Source: an uncultured Spartobacteria bacterium
GTDB taxonomy: Bacteria > Verrucomicrobiota > Verrucomicrobiia > Chthoniobacterales > UBA6821
DNA: 5,386 bases
NCBI GenBank assembly: GCA_903831635.1
Contig: CAIKYN010000348.1
Coordinates: forward strand, 1-5,386
Direction of reading: 5' to 3'
The translations under genes were made by a program, and so were the position numbers. The number at the start of each line of letters is the position of its first letter. Within the stretch, counting starts at the first letter, position 1. Under the pieces are notes generated by a model. That model saw nothing but the letters and a program-made list of their open reading frames with translations. It made no database searches and had not been told where the DNA came from. Positions 1-5,386 of this stretch are shown in pieces.

Positions 1-184
1 CCAGACCTCCTGCAACTGCCACTACCAGCAGAACAATAAGGATCAACCCAAGAGGGCCCGAGAAGAAGGGCAGTGGTCCGACGATATCATGGATCGGGGC
101 CGGAGTGGGACCCACAGCTCCCGGCGCAAAGCTCAATCCGGGAGCTGGAGCGACTCCGACGGCTCCTTGGGGTGCATTCGTCAT
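1..184 (-). CDS. DUF4381-like membrane protein, N-terminal part only
   Basis: This is the third gene of the moxR operon; the window ends after 61 codons. The start is well supported: its ATG overlaps the TGA of the DUF58 gene as ATGA, and an AAGGAGG ribosome binding site lies 8 bases upstream. Residues 3-30 are low-complexity Pro/Ala/Gly with a near-repeat (APQGAVG, then APGAVG). A short motif follows (PIHDIVGPLPFF, 30-41), then a hydrophobic run from about residue 45 to the window edge that should be a membrane helix. D33 is the only acidic or basic residue apart from H32. The motif just before a membrane helix, and the place right after a MoxR/DUF58 pair, resemble DUF4381-type proteins, which are small membrane partners in such clusters. 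The family name rests on context and a short motif, so it is tentative. The protein could instead be another Bat-like membrane component. Most of it is unseen. Confidence 0.6.
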   Translation of the reverse strand, partial: MTNAPQGAVGVAPAPGLSFAPGAVGPTPAPIHDIVGPLPFFSGPLGLILIVLLVVAVAGGL

Positions 185-1065
185 GCCGCCATCCTCCTTC
201 CTCGCCTGTCGAAGAAATTCCGCAAAACAGGCAGGTAGTCCTTGTCCGTTCGGAGAGAAACCATGTCGATGCCGCGCGAGCCAAACATGCTGGTGAGATC
301 CTTCGTACGCAGCGCTGCTAGGTCTGCGTAATTTTGTGTGATGGCACGCCTTGAAGTGTCGACCTCTATCTGTTCGCCGGTCTCGGGATCCTCGAGGAGG
401 ATGACACCCACATCAGGAAGCTCCTCTTCAGCAGGATCCACGATTGGAAGCGCCACCATGTCATGACGCCTTGCGGAGACGGTCAGCGGACGGGTGAAGT
501 CTCCCGTGAAAAAATCGGAAATCACGAAGACCACCGCCCGACGCGTGATCAGCTTGTTCATGTATTCCAATGCTCCGGCGAGATCCGTACCGCGTCCCTT
601 GGGGTCAAAATAGAGCATCTCTCGGATCAGTCGGAGGATATGATGACGGCCCTTCTTTGGAGGAATGAAGAGCTCCACTCGGTCGCTGAAGAGCAGCAGA
701 CCGACCTTGTCGTTATTGTGAATCGCGCTGAAGGCAAGGATCGCCGCGACTTCGGCCGCAAGCTCCCGCTTGCTCTCCTGGACACTGCCGAAGTTCCCCG
801 AGGCGCTGACATCGAGGACGATCATCACCGTCATCTCACGTTCCTCGGTGAATTTTTTGATATAGGGCTCACCCGTACGGGCGGTCACGTTCCAGTCAAT
901 CGCACGGATCTCATCGCCGGGCGAATAGGGGCGTACCTCCTCGAAGTTCATCCCGCGCCCCTTGAAGACACTCTGGTACTGCCCGGCAAAGGAGGACTCC
1001 ACGAGTCTGCGCGTGCGCAACTCGAGTCGCCGGATCTTGCGTAGGATATCCCGTGTGTCGTTCAT
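181..1065 (-). CDS. DUF58 family protein (vWA-like), partner of MoxR
   Basis: A 294-residue soluble protein with no signal peptide or membrane segment. The DUF58 signature spans about residues 36-77, including GRGMNFEEVRPYSPGDEIR and then DWNVTARTGEPYIKKF. A von Willebrand A-like domain follows, with metal-site motif D85-V-S-A-S89, a likely second metal-site residue at T160 (GRGTDL), and an acidic residue at D184 (ISDFF). This is the short cytoplasmic DUF58 form usually coded beside a MoxR ATPase. Its molecular role is not settled; members are thought to be clients or adaptors of the ATPase in cell-envelope or stress functions. It lies 53 bases after moxR and overlaps the next gene by 4 bases, so one operon is likely. 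The start is bounded by an in-frame TGA at 1098-1096. The bases just before the ATG show no clear ribosome binding site. The family call is firm; the precise function is not. Confidence 0.93.
   Translation of the reverse strand: MNDTRDILRKIRRLELRTRRLVESSFAGQYQSVFKGRGMNFEEVRPYSPGDEIRAIDWNVTARTGEPYIKKFTEEREMTVMIVLDVSASGNFGSVQESKRELAAEVAAILAFSAIHNNDKVGLLLFSDRVELFIPPKKGRHHILRLIREMLYFDPKGRGTDLAGALEYMNKLITRRAVVFVISDFFTGDFTRPLTVSARRHDMVALPIVDPAEEELPDVGVILLEDPETGEQIEVDTSRRAITQNYADLAALRTKDLTSMFGSRGIDMVSLRTDKDYLPVLRNFFDRRGRRMAA
193..199 (-). promoter_or_regulatory. Strong Shine-Dalgarno site for the DUF4381-like gene
   Basis: The minus strand reads AAGGAGG here, 8 bases before the ATG at 184. It lies inside the last codons of the DUF58 gene, whose stop overlaps the next start. 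This favours translational coupling of the two genes. It is the only full-strength site seen before any start in this window, so it fixes the downstream start with good confidence. Confidence 0.8.
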
Positions 1066-1085
1066 CGGTGGAGTGTCGGAGCTGA

Positions 1086-1099
1086 CTGACTTTCGTCAG
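1086..1099 (-). other. Small hairpin with GAAA tetraloop between moxR and DUF58
   Basis: In the operon transcript the sequence reads CTGAC-GAAA-GTCAG: a perfect 5-base-pair stem closed by a GNRA-type loop. It sits within the 53-base gap between the moxR stop and the DUF58 start, 20 bases ahead of that ATG. No T-run follows, so it is not an intrinsic terminator. It could stabilise the message or affect translation of the DUF58 gene, or be chance. Confidence 0.4.
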
Positions 1100-1118
1100 G
1101 GCGGACCGTGATTCCGGA

Positions 1119-2108
1119 TCAGGGAACGGGCATTCCCTCGAAGACGCGTTTCACGATCTCCTCGGAGGAAATGGACTCGGCCTCCGCCTCGTAGCTCACG
1201 GCAACGCGATGCCTCAAGACCTCGGTGCCAACCGACTTCACGTCATGCGGAGTCACGTAGCCGCGACCATTTAGGAAGGCATGCGCCTTTGCGGCCAATG
1301 TGAGGTAGATTGTGGCACGCGGGGAGGCACCGTAGCGGATGAGACCATCCAGCTTGAGGTTGTAATTGGCGGGTTCACGCGTTGCCCAGACCAGGTCGAC
1401 GATGTAGTCCTTGACCCGATCATCAACAAAGATCGCGTTGACCACATTGCGCGCCTCGAGGATCTGCTCACGGGTGACAAGCGCGTCGACATGGGTCTTT
1501 GGCGAGGAGGTCGCCATCGCGTCGAGGATGGAGCGTTCCTCACTGCGGGTAGGATAACCGACCACGACCTTTAGCATGAAGCGGTCCAACTGGGCCTCAG
1601 GCAGGGGATAGGTCCCCTCCTGCTCCAGCGGATTCTGTGTGGCCAGAACAAGAAAGGGATCAGGCAGCTTAAAGGTCTCTTCACCGATCGTGACCTGACG
1701 CTCCTGCATCGCTTCGAGGAGCGCACTCTGAACCTTGGCTGGGGCGCGATTGATCTCGTCGGCCAGAATAAAGTTGGCAAAAACGGGGCCCTTGCGCGTG
1801 GTGAAGACTCCCTCGCGCGGATTGTAGATCAAGGTTCCTACCAGATCCGCAGGCAGAAGATCCGGTGTGAACTGAATGCGGGAAAAGTCAGCATGGATAC
1901 AGGAGGAGAGAGTCCGGACCGTGAGGGTCTTCGCAAGTCCTGGCACACCCTCGAGAAGGACATGGCCATTGCCAAGTAGACCGATGATAAGACTGCGGAC
2001 AAGGCCCTGCTGGCCGATGACCACACGACTCATTTCCTGCGTGAGTGGCTTGACCCAGGTGCTGGCCTCCTGGACGCGACGATCGAGTTCTTGGACGGAT
2101 GGATTCAT
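1119..2108 (-). CDS. MoxR family AAA+ ATPase
   Basis: A 329-residue AAA+ ATPase of the MoxR family, the usual length. Visible motifs in order: Walker A G54-VPGLAKT-61; Walker B FILADE (113-118) running into the family hallmark INRAPAKVQSALLEAMQE; sensor 1 ATQN (156-159) followed by PLEQEGTYPLPEAQLDRF with arginine R176; and sensor 2 in GASPRA (R264). MoxR proteins form hexameric rings that remodel or activate partner proteins, often vWA-domain ones, in the cytoplasm. Here the partner is very likely the DUF58 protein coded next. The start is firm: the frame upstream is closed by a TGA two codons before the ATG, and the conserved VIGQ segment lies at residues 30-33 as usual. There is no clear ribosome binding site. 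It is the first gene of its operon, preceded by a 153-base gap after purK. Confidence 0.96.
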   Translation of the reverse strand: MNPSVQELDRRVQEASTWVKPLTQEMSRVVIGQQGLVRSLIIGLLGNGHVLLEGVPGLAKTLTVRTLSSCIHADFSRIQFTPDLLPADLVGTLIYNPREGVFTTRKGPVFANFILADEINRAPAKVQSALLEAMQERQVTIGEETFKLPDPFLVLATQNPLEQEGTYPLPEAQLDRFMLKVVVGYPTRSEERSILDAMATSSPKTHVDALVTREQILEARNVVNAIFVDDRVKDYIVDLVWATREPANYNLKLDGLIRYGASPRATIYLTLAAKAHAFLNGRGYVTPHDVKSVGTEVLRHRVAVSYEAEAESISSEEIVKRVFEGMPVP

Positions 2109-2179
2109 AAATCAGGGTTATTGAGACGACTGCTTGGATTCTTTGTGCTCTATGTGATTTCGATGAAGGGTTGGTCTAA

Positions 2180-2200
2180 GCCCTAGTTTCGTTATTAGGC
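2180..2200. other. Imperfect hairpin in the purK-moxR gap
   Basis: On the plus strand, 2180-2187 pairs with 2194-2200 in seven base pairs, one of them G-T, with C2183 bulged and a TTCGTT loop. On the plus strand it is followed, after AGCA, by six T. No plus-strand gene lies upstream, so a terminator role has no obvious client. On the minus strand it would lie in the moxR leader region. Confidence 0.25.
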
Positions 2201-2203
2201 AGC

Positions 2204-2249
2204 ATTTTTTCAGACAAGCAGGAATCGGATGTGTTCAAAGATTTTTTCA
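2204..2249. repeat. Pair of 9-base direct repeats (A-tracts), 37 bases apart
   Basis: The word ATTTTTTCA occurs at 2204-2212 and again at 2241-2249 (TGAAAAAAT on the minus strand). The spacing of 37 bases is about 3.5 helical turns. Such A-tracts upstream of a gene can bend DNA or act as UP elements for RNA polymerase, here for moxR, but chance in an AT-rich gap is possible. Confidence 0.35.
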
Positions 2250-2261
2250 AAGGGAACTCTC

Positions 2262-3488
2262 TCAGAGTGCCCCGTGAGGGATCAGTCCGCGCAGTTCGAG
2301 AGCTCTCCTCCCTGTTTCCAAAAGGCCTTCTTGAGTTGAAATCAGCGTGTAGTGTCCCATCTTGCGACCGTTCTTTGCCTCCCGTTTCCCATAGAGATGC
2401 AGGAAGAGTCCTGGTTCGCGCAACAGGAGTTCCCAGTCGGGCTCACCCCCTCTCCAGAGGTCTCCCAGAAGATTAATCATCACCCCGGGGGAACGGAGAT
2501 CCACCGGCCCGAGAGGTAGACCACAAATCGCGCGGATATGCTGGGCGAACTGACTGGTCATGGTCGTCTCCATCGTATGGTGCCCTGAGTTGTGGGTACG
2601 CGGCGCCAACTCATTCACGATCAGGTCGCCGTTCTCCATGACGAAGAACTCGGCGGTAATCAGCCCGACGACACCGAGCTTTTCCGCGATTGCCGAGGTG
2701 ATCTCCTGCGCTTTGTGAAGCACGGTGGGATCAAGCTGAGCTGGCACGGTGGTGACATCAAGAATGCCATTCCGGTGAACATTGGCCTGCACGGGAAAGC
2801 AGAGCGTATGCCACTGATGTTCCTGCGAAGTCCTCGCACAAATCACCGAGGCCTCCGAGACAAAGCCAATCCGCTGCTCCAGCACGGCGCGGGGGGCGGC
2901 GAGTTGCTTCAAGGCACTCTCAAAATCATCGCCCGGCTTCAGGGAAATCTGTCCCTTTCCATCGTAGCCAAGGACCGCTGTCTTCAGAATCGAGGGGGCG
3001 TTCAGATCAGCAAGCCCTGCCCCCAACTCCTCCGCCGAGGTGATGACGCGAAAAGGAGCCACGGGAAATCCATTGTTCTTAAGGAACTCCTTCTCCAGCA
3101 CGCGATCCTGGCAGATACGCACGACTGCAGCAGAGGGTCGAACCGGCACGCGAGTTTCTAGGAACTCCAGCGCACCGATTGGGATGTTCTCGAACTCGAT
3201 CGTCACGACATCAACAGCCTTTGCAAACCGGGCCAGAGCATCCAGATCGTCGAAAGGAGCCGTGATAGAAAGGTCCGCACAGGAGCAGGCCGGACCATCG
3301 ACCGCTTCATCAAAGACCACCACCCGGTAGCCGAGACTCTTCGCGGCCATGGCGGACATCCGCCCTAGCTGGCCGCTTCCCAGGATGCCGATCGTCGCGC
3401 CTGGAAGGAAGATTGCCCCGGGAACGGGGAATTTGCCTTCCGAAGCCGCAGGAGCCCCGTTACTGTTGTCACCTTCGATTTTGATCAT
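2262..3488 (-). CDS. purK: 5-(carboxyamino)imidazole ribonucleotide synthase (PurK)
   Basis: Makes N5-CAIR from AIR, bicarbonate and ATP in de novo purine synthesis; PurE then converts it to CAIR. With the start at 3488 the protein has 408 residues, longer than E. coli PurK (355) mainly because of a 30-residue leader. Motifs: pre-ATP-grasp glycine loop GILGSGQLGRM (34-44), TIEFENIP (97-104), ATP-grasp loop LKTAVLGYDGKGQ (168-180), likely adenine-hinge region VLEQ (202-205), metal-site E280, and NELAPRTHNSGH (292-303), then GVMINLLG (335-342) and a C-terminal LYGK...GRKMGHYTL region. All key parts look intact. Two further in-frame ATGs at 3551 and 3548 would add 20-21 mostly basic residues that mirror the opposite gene, so I prefer 3488. 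A weak AGAAGA lies about 8 bases before it. No purE is adjacent within the window. The gene is divergent from the lpxL-waaF fusion and ends 153 bases before moxR. Confidence 0.95.
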   Translation of the reverse strand: MIKIEGDNSNGAPAASEGKFPVPGAIFLPGATIGILGSGQLGRMSAMAAKSLGYRVVVFDEAVDGPACSCADLSITAPFDDLDALARFAKAVDVVTIEFENIPIGALEFLETRVPVRPSAAVVRICQDRVLEKEFLKNNGFPVAPFRVITSAEELGAGLADLNAPSILKTAVLGYDGKGQISLKPGDDFESALKQLAAPRAVLEQRIGFVSEASVICARTSQEHQWHTLCFPVQANVHRNGILDVTTVPAQLDPTVLHKAQEITSAIAEKLGVVGLITAEFFVMENGDLIVNELAPRTHNSGHHTMETTMTSQFAQHIRAICGLPLGPVDLRSPGVMINLLGDLWRGGEPDWELLLREPGLFLHLYGKREAKNGRKMGHYTLISTQEGLLETGRRALELRGLIPHGAL

Positions 3489-3489
3489 G
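3486..3489. other. Shared CATG: overlapping divergent start codons
   Basis: The plus-strand ATG at 3487-3489 (acyltransferase-heptosyltransferase) and the minus-strand ATG at 3488-3486 (purK) share two bases. If both starts are right there is no intergenic space, and each promoter and ribosome binding site must lie inside the other gene. A weak promoter-like pair for purK, GTGACA (3527-3522) and GATACA (3505-3500) with a 16-base spacer, lies inside the plus-strand gene. The nearest AGGAG on the plus strand is at 3450-3454, 32 bases before the ATG and 11 bases before an in-frame TTG at 3466. Confidence 0.6.
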
Positions 3490-5386
3490 GATCGTCTTCT
3501 GTATCTGCTCGCTTTATCGGTTGTCACCCTGATCCGACTGCTCCCCATCACGTTCTGTTTCGTTCTGGGACAAGCTATCGGACTTCTGGTGTGGCTGATT
3601 CTGCCCAGCTACCGCCGTCTCTCCAAACAGAATCTCCGGATTGCCTTCGGCCCTTCGCTTACGGACAAGGAGGCATCCAGGATCACCTTGAAGCATTTTC
3701 TTAATCTCGGGGCAAATCTCATCTGCTCGATCAAGATCCCGGCCCTGAGCGAGAAGAAGCTTCGCTCCCGACTCCGATTCGACCAGGAATCGAACTGGGA
3801 GAATTGGATCGTCGGAAAAAAAGCCGAGGGCCGGGGCACCGTCGCCGCACTAAGTCATTTTGGAAACTGGGAGATCAACGCTCAGATCGCCGAGTTCGTG
3901 AAACCCCGACAGGCCGGATGCGTCTATCAGGCGCTCCGCAGTCCTTTGATGGATGATCTGGTGAATCGCGATCGCCGTAGCAGGGGCGTGCACACCTTTG
4001 ACCGCAAGAAAGAGATGCAGGGAGCCGCCACCCTGCTCAAGGAGGGAGGGGTCGTCGGCGTCCTGACGGATCAGCATGCGGGGAATGCCGGAATCTGGAT
4101 GCCCCTTTTCGGCAAACTCGCCTCAACCTCCCCCTTGGCTGCCAGCCTGGCCCAGCGCACCGGATCGCTTCTCTCCATGGTAAGCGTCCGTACCGTGGGG
4201 TTTGCCCGCTGGGTCATCCACACCAGCGATCCCGTGCCGACCGAGGGACGAGACATTGCGGAGATTACCATGGATCTCAACCTCCTGCTGGAGCGCGAAA
4301 TCCATCGCTCCCCCGCCGATTGGTTCTGGGTTCATAACCGCTGGAAGCTCCCCCATCCGAACTTCCTTCTCAGCAGTGCCAAGCGCGGCATTCACCTGCC
4401 CGGCGGGCAGGATCCTGACAAGCTTCAGTCCCTGCATCTCCTGATCCGCTCCCCGAACTGGCTGGGCGACGCTTGCATGGCGGCTCCAGCGATTCGCGCC
4501 ATCAAGTCAGGACGACCTGATCTTCACCTGACCATCCTCTCTCCGGAAAAGCTCGCCCCGCTCTGGAGAGAGATCCCCGAAGTCGACCAAGTGCTAGAGA
4601 TTCCCGCCAAGGCCTCTCCTCGCGCCGTGGCACGACTGATCAAGAAAGCAGGGCGGTTTGACGCTGCATTCCTGCTGCCGAATTCCATGCGCAGCGCTCT
4701 CGAGGTCTGGTTGGCGAAAATCCCGAGACGCATCGGACGGGATATCCATCGCGGAAGGCGTTTCCTGAACCAGATGATGACCACATCACGGAATGTTCAT
4801 CCGACCATCCATCAGAGCGAGGAGCTGTTGACCATCATCCGTCATCTTGGTGGAGAGGCTCCCCCTCCGACAAGTCCCCGCACTCAACCCACGGGGCCCG
4901 TGCGTGTCGCTCTCTGTCCCGGCGCAGAGTACGGACCCGCCAAACGCTGGCCTTTGGAACGCTACCGCTCGGTCATGGAGGAGATCTCCAAGAATTACGA
5001 GCTCACCTGGCTCATCGTCGGAACGGCCAAGGAAGCCGATCTCGGGGAGGTTCTCTCAAACAACTTCCCCGGCACGGTTGAGAACCTCTGCGGCAAGACC
5101 ACACTTCCGGAACTCATAGCTGAACTCAAAGGCTGTTCCCTGCTGCTGACGAATGACACCGGCACGATGCATCTGGCGGATCTGCTGGGCGTCCCGGTCG
5201 TTGCGATCTTCGGATCGACCGAGCCAACCCTGACGGGACCCACTGGAGTGACTCAACCTCCCCACCGAATCATCAGGCGCAAGGTCGAGTGCAGCCCCTG
5301 CTACCTCAGAAAATGCCCCATCGACTTCCGCTGCATGAAGGAGATCACCGTCGAGATGGTGACCTCAGCGGTCACGGAATCACTGA
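3487..5386 (+). CDS. waaF: Fused lipid A acyltransferase (LpxL-like) and LPS heptosyltransferase II, C-terminus cut
   Basis: One open frame of 633 codons runs off the window edge. Residues 1-298 form an LpxL/HtrB-type acyltransferase, which adds the late acyl chain to Kdo2-lipid A precursors at the inner face of the inner membrane. It shows a hydrophobic N-terminal anchor (about 4-38), catalytic H124-FGNW-E129 (HX4E), DQHAGNAGIWMPLFG (195-209) and WFWVHNRWK (279-287). After a short linker (299-317), residues 318-633 form a family 9 glycosyltransferase of WaaF type, which adds the second heptose of the inner core from ADP-heptose. It shows LLIRSPNWLGD with the catalytic-type D328, GAEYGPAKRWP (479-489), TNDTGTMHLA (555-564), and the family's cysteine-rich tail C602, C605, C610, C616. 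Each half is about the length of a free-standing enzyme; perhaps 10-25 residues are missing at the end. No stop and no ATG, GTG or TTG lies in frame in the linker, so separate translation of WaaF is unlikely. The start at M1 gives the typical N-terminus of the acyltransferase family, but no ribosome binding site is seen. The exact acyl chain and sugar acceptor cannot be told from sequence alone. Confidence 0.92.
   Translation, partial: MDRLLYLLALSVVTLIRLLPITFCFVLGQAIGLLVWLILPSYRRLSKQNLRIAFGPSLTDKEASRITLKHFLNLGANLICSIKIPALSEKKLRSRLRFDQESNWENWIVGKKAEGRGTVAALSHFGNWEINAQIAEFVKPRQAGCVYQALRSPLMDDLVNRDRRSRGVHTFDRKKEMQGAATLLKEGGVVGVLTDQHAGNAGIWMPLFGKLASTSPLAASLAQRTGSLLSMVSVRTVGFARWVIHTSDPVPTEGRDIAEITMDLNLLLEREIHRSPADWFWVHNRWKLPHPNFLLSSAKRGIHLPGGQDPDKLQSLHLLIRSPNWLGDACMAAPAIRAIKSGRPDLHLTILSPEKLAPLWREIPEVDQVLEIPAKASPRAVARLIKKAGRFDAAFLLPNSMRSALEVWLAKIPRRIGRDIHRGRRFLNQMMTTSRNVHPTIHQSEELLTIIRHLGGEAPPPTSPRTQPTGPVRVALCPGAEYGPAKRWPLERYRSVMEEISKNYELTWLIVGTAKEADLGEVLSNNFPGTVENLCGKTTLPELIAELKGCSLLLTNDTGTMHLADLLGVPVVAIFGSTEPTLTGPTGVTQPPHRIIRRKVECSPCYLRKCPIDFRCMKEITVEMVTSAVTESL

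Larger units (their letters stand above)
2109..2261. other. Intergenic gap purK-moxR, likely moxR operon promoter region
   Basis: This 153-base stretch between the purK stop and the moxR start is richer in A and T than the flanking genes. It is the only real non-coding space in the window and so the likely place for the moxR operon promoter. Minus-strand hexamers such as TTGAAA and TTGTCT occur, but none has a good -10 partner at 16-18 bases, so no promoter is called. No intrinsic terminator for purK is visible on its strand. Confidence 0.45.

Noticed and set aside
463..1044. Plus-strand open frame of 193 codons opposite the DUF58 gene
   Set aside because: It lies fully antisense to a gene with clear family motifs, and its translation has no recognisable domain; such frames are common opposite GC-rich genes.
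2180..2210. Intrinsic terminator (hairpin plus six T) on the plus strand
   Set aside because: The stem is weak with a bulge and a wobble pair, the T-run is separated by AGCA, and no plus-strand gene lies upstream. On the purK strand no T-run follows it.
2150..2261. Sigma-70 type promoter for moxR using TTGAAA or TTGTCT as -35
   Set aside because: No acceptable -10 hexamer falls at 16-18 bases from either.
2592..3161. Plus-strand open frame of 189 codons opposite purK
   Set aside because: It is fully antisense to well-conserved ATP-grasp sequence and has no recognisable domain or ribosome binding site of its own.
4381..4500. A separate waaF gene starting near the end of the acyltransferase
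   Set aside because: No in-frame stop ends the acyltransferase and no ATG, GTG or TTG codon lies in the linker; the first later ATG is inside the conserved N-terminal motif of the sugar transferase.
1..5386. Phage phiX174, whose genome is also 5386 bases long
   Set aside because: The length match is coincidence: all genes here are cellular (MoxR, DUF58, PurK, LpxL-WaaF) and none resembles a microvirus gene.
1..5386. CRISPR arrays, tRNA or rRNA genes, insertion sequences
   Set aside because: No spaced repeats, cloverleaf-like segments, terminal inverted repeats or transposase motifs were seen; nearly all bases are in the five genes.

Overview
The window looks like a piece of chromosome from a Gram-negative bacterium with lipopolysaccharide. 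The gene set and protein style suggest the Verrucomicrobiota or another PVC-group lineage. This is an inference from remembered family features: a PurK with a leader before its glycine-rich loop, a MoxR/DUF58/DUF4381-like cluster, and an LpxL joined to a WaaF. No rRNA or other phylogenetic marker is present to confirm it. The sequence is densely coding, with no mobile element, CRISPR array, tRNA or rRNA visible.

Left part, minus strand, read from about 2108 down to 1: a three-gene operon. It starts with a MoxR-family AAA+ ATPase (2108-1119). After a 53-base gap comes a short soluble DUF58 protein with a von Willebrand A-type metal site (1065-181). The start of a proline/alanine/glycine-rich, single-membrane-segment protein that resembles DUF4381 follows (184-1, cut by the window edge). 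The DUF58 stop and the next start overlap as ATGA, and a strong ribosome binding site precedes that start. MoxR ATPases act as chaperone-like remodellers of partner vWA proteins. The third protein probably anchors or receives the complex at the membrane.

Middle, minus strand: purK (3488-2262), the ATP-grasp enzyme that makes N5-carboxyaminoimidazole ribonucleotide in purine synthesis. A 153-base AT-richer gap separates it from moxR. The gap holds two copies of a 9-base A-tract motif and a small hairpin.

Right part, plus strand: one long frame (3487 to beyond 5386) that encodes two complete-looking enzymes in a single chain. The N-terminal half is a lipid A acyltransferase of the LpxL/HtrB family. 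The C-terminal half is an ADP-heptose:LPS heptosyltransferase II (WaaF, glycosyltransferase family 9). I saw no stop and no plausible restart between the halves. Both enzymes act on the nascent lipid A-core molecule at the inner face of the inner membrane, so the fusion makes biochemical sense and is the most interesting item in the window. Its start codon overlaps that of purK on the opposite strand (shared CATG), leaving no intergenic space between these two divergent genes.
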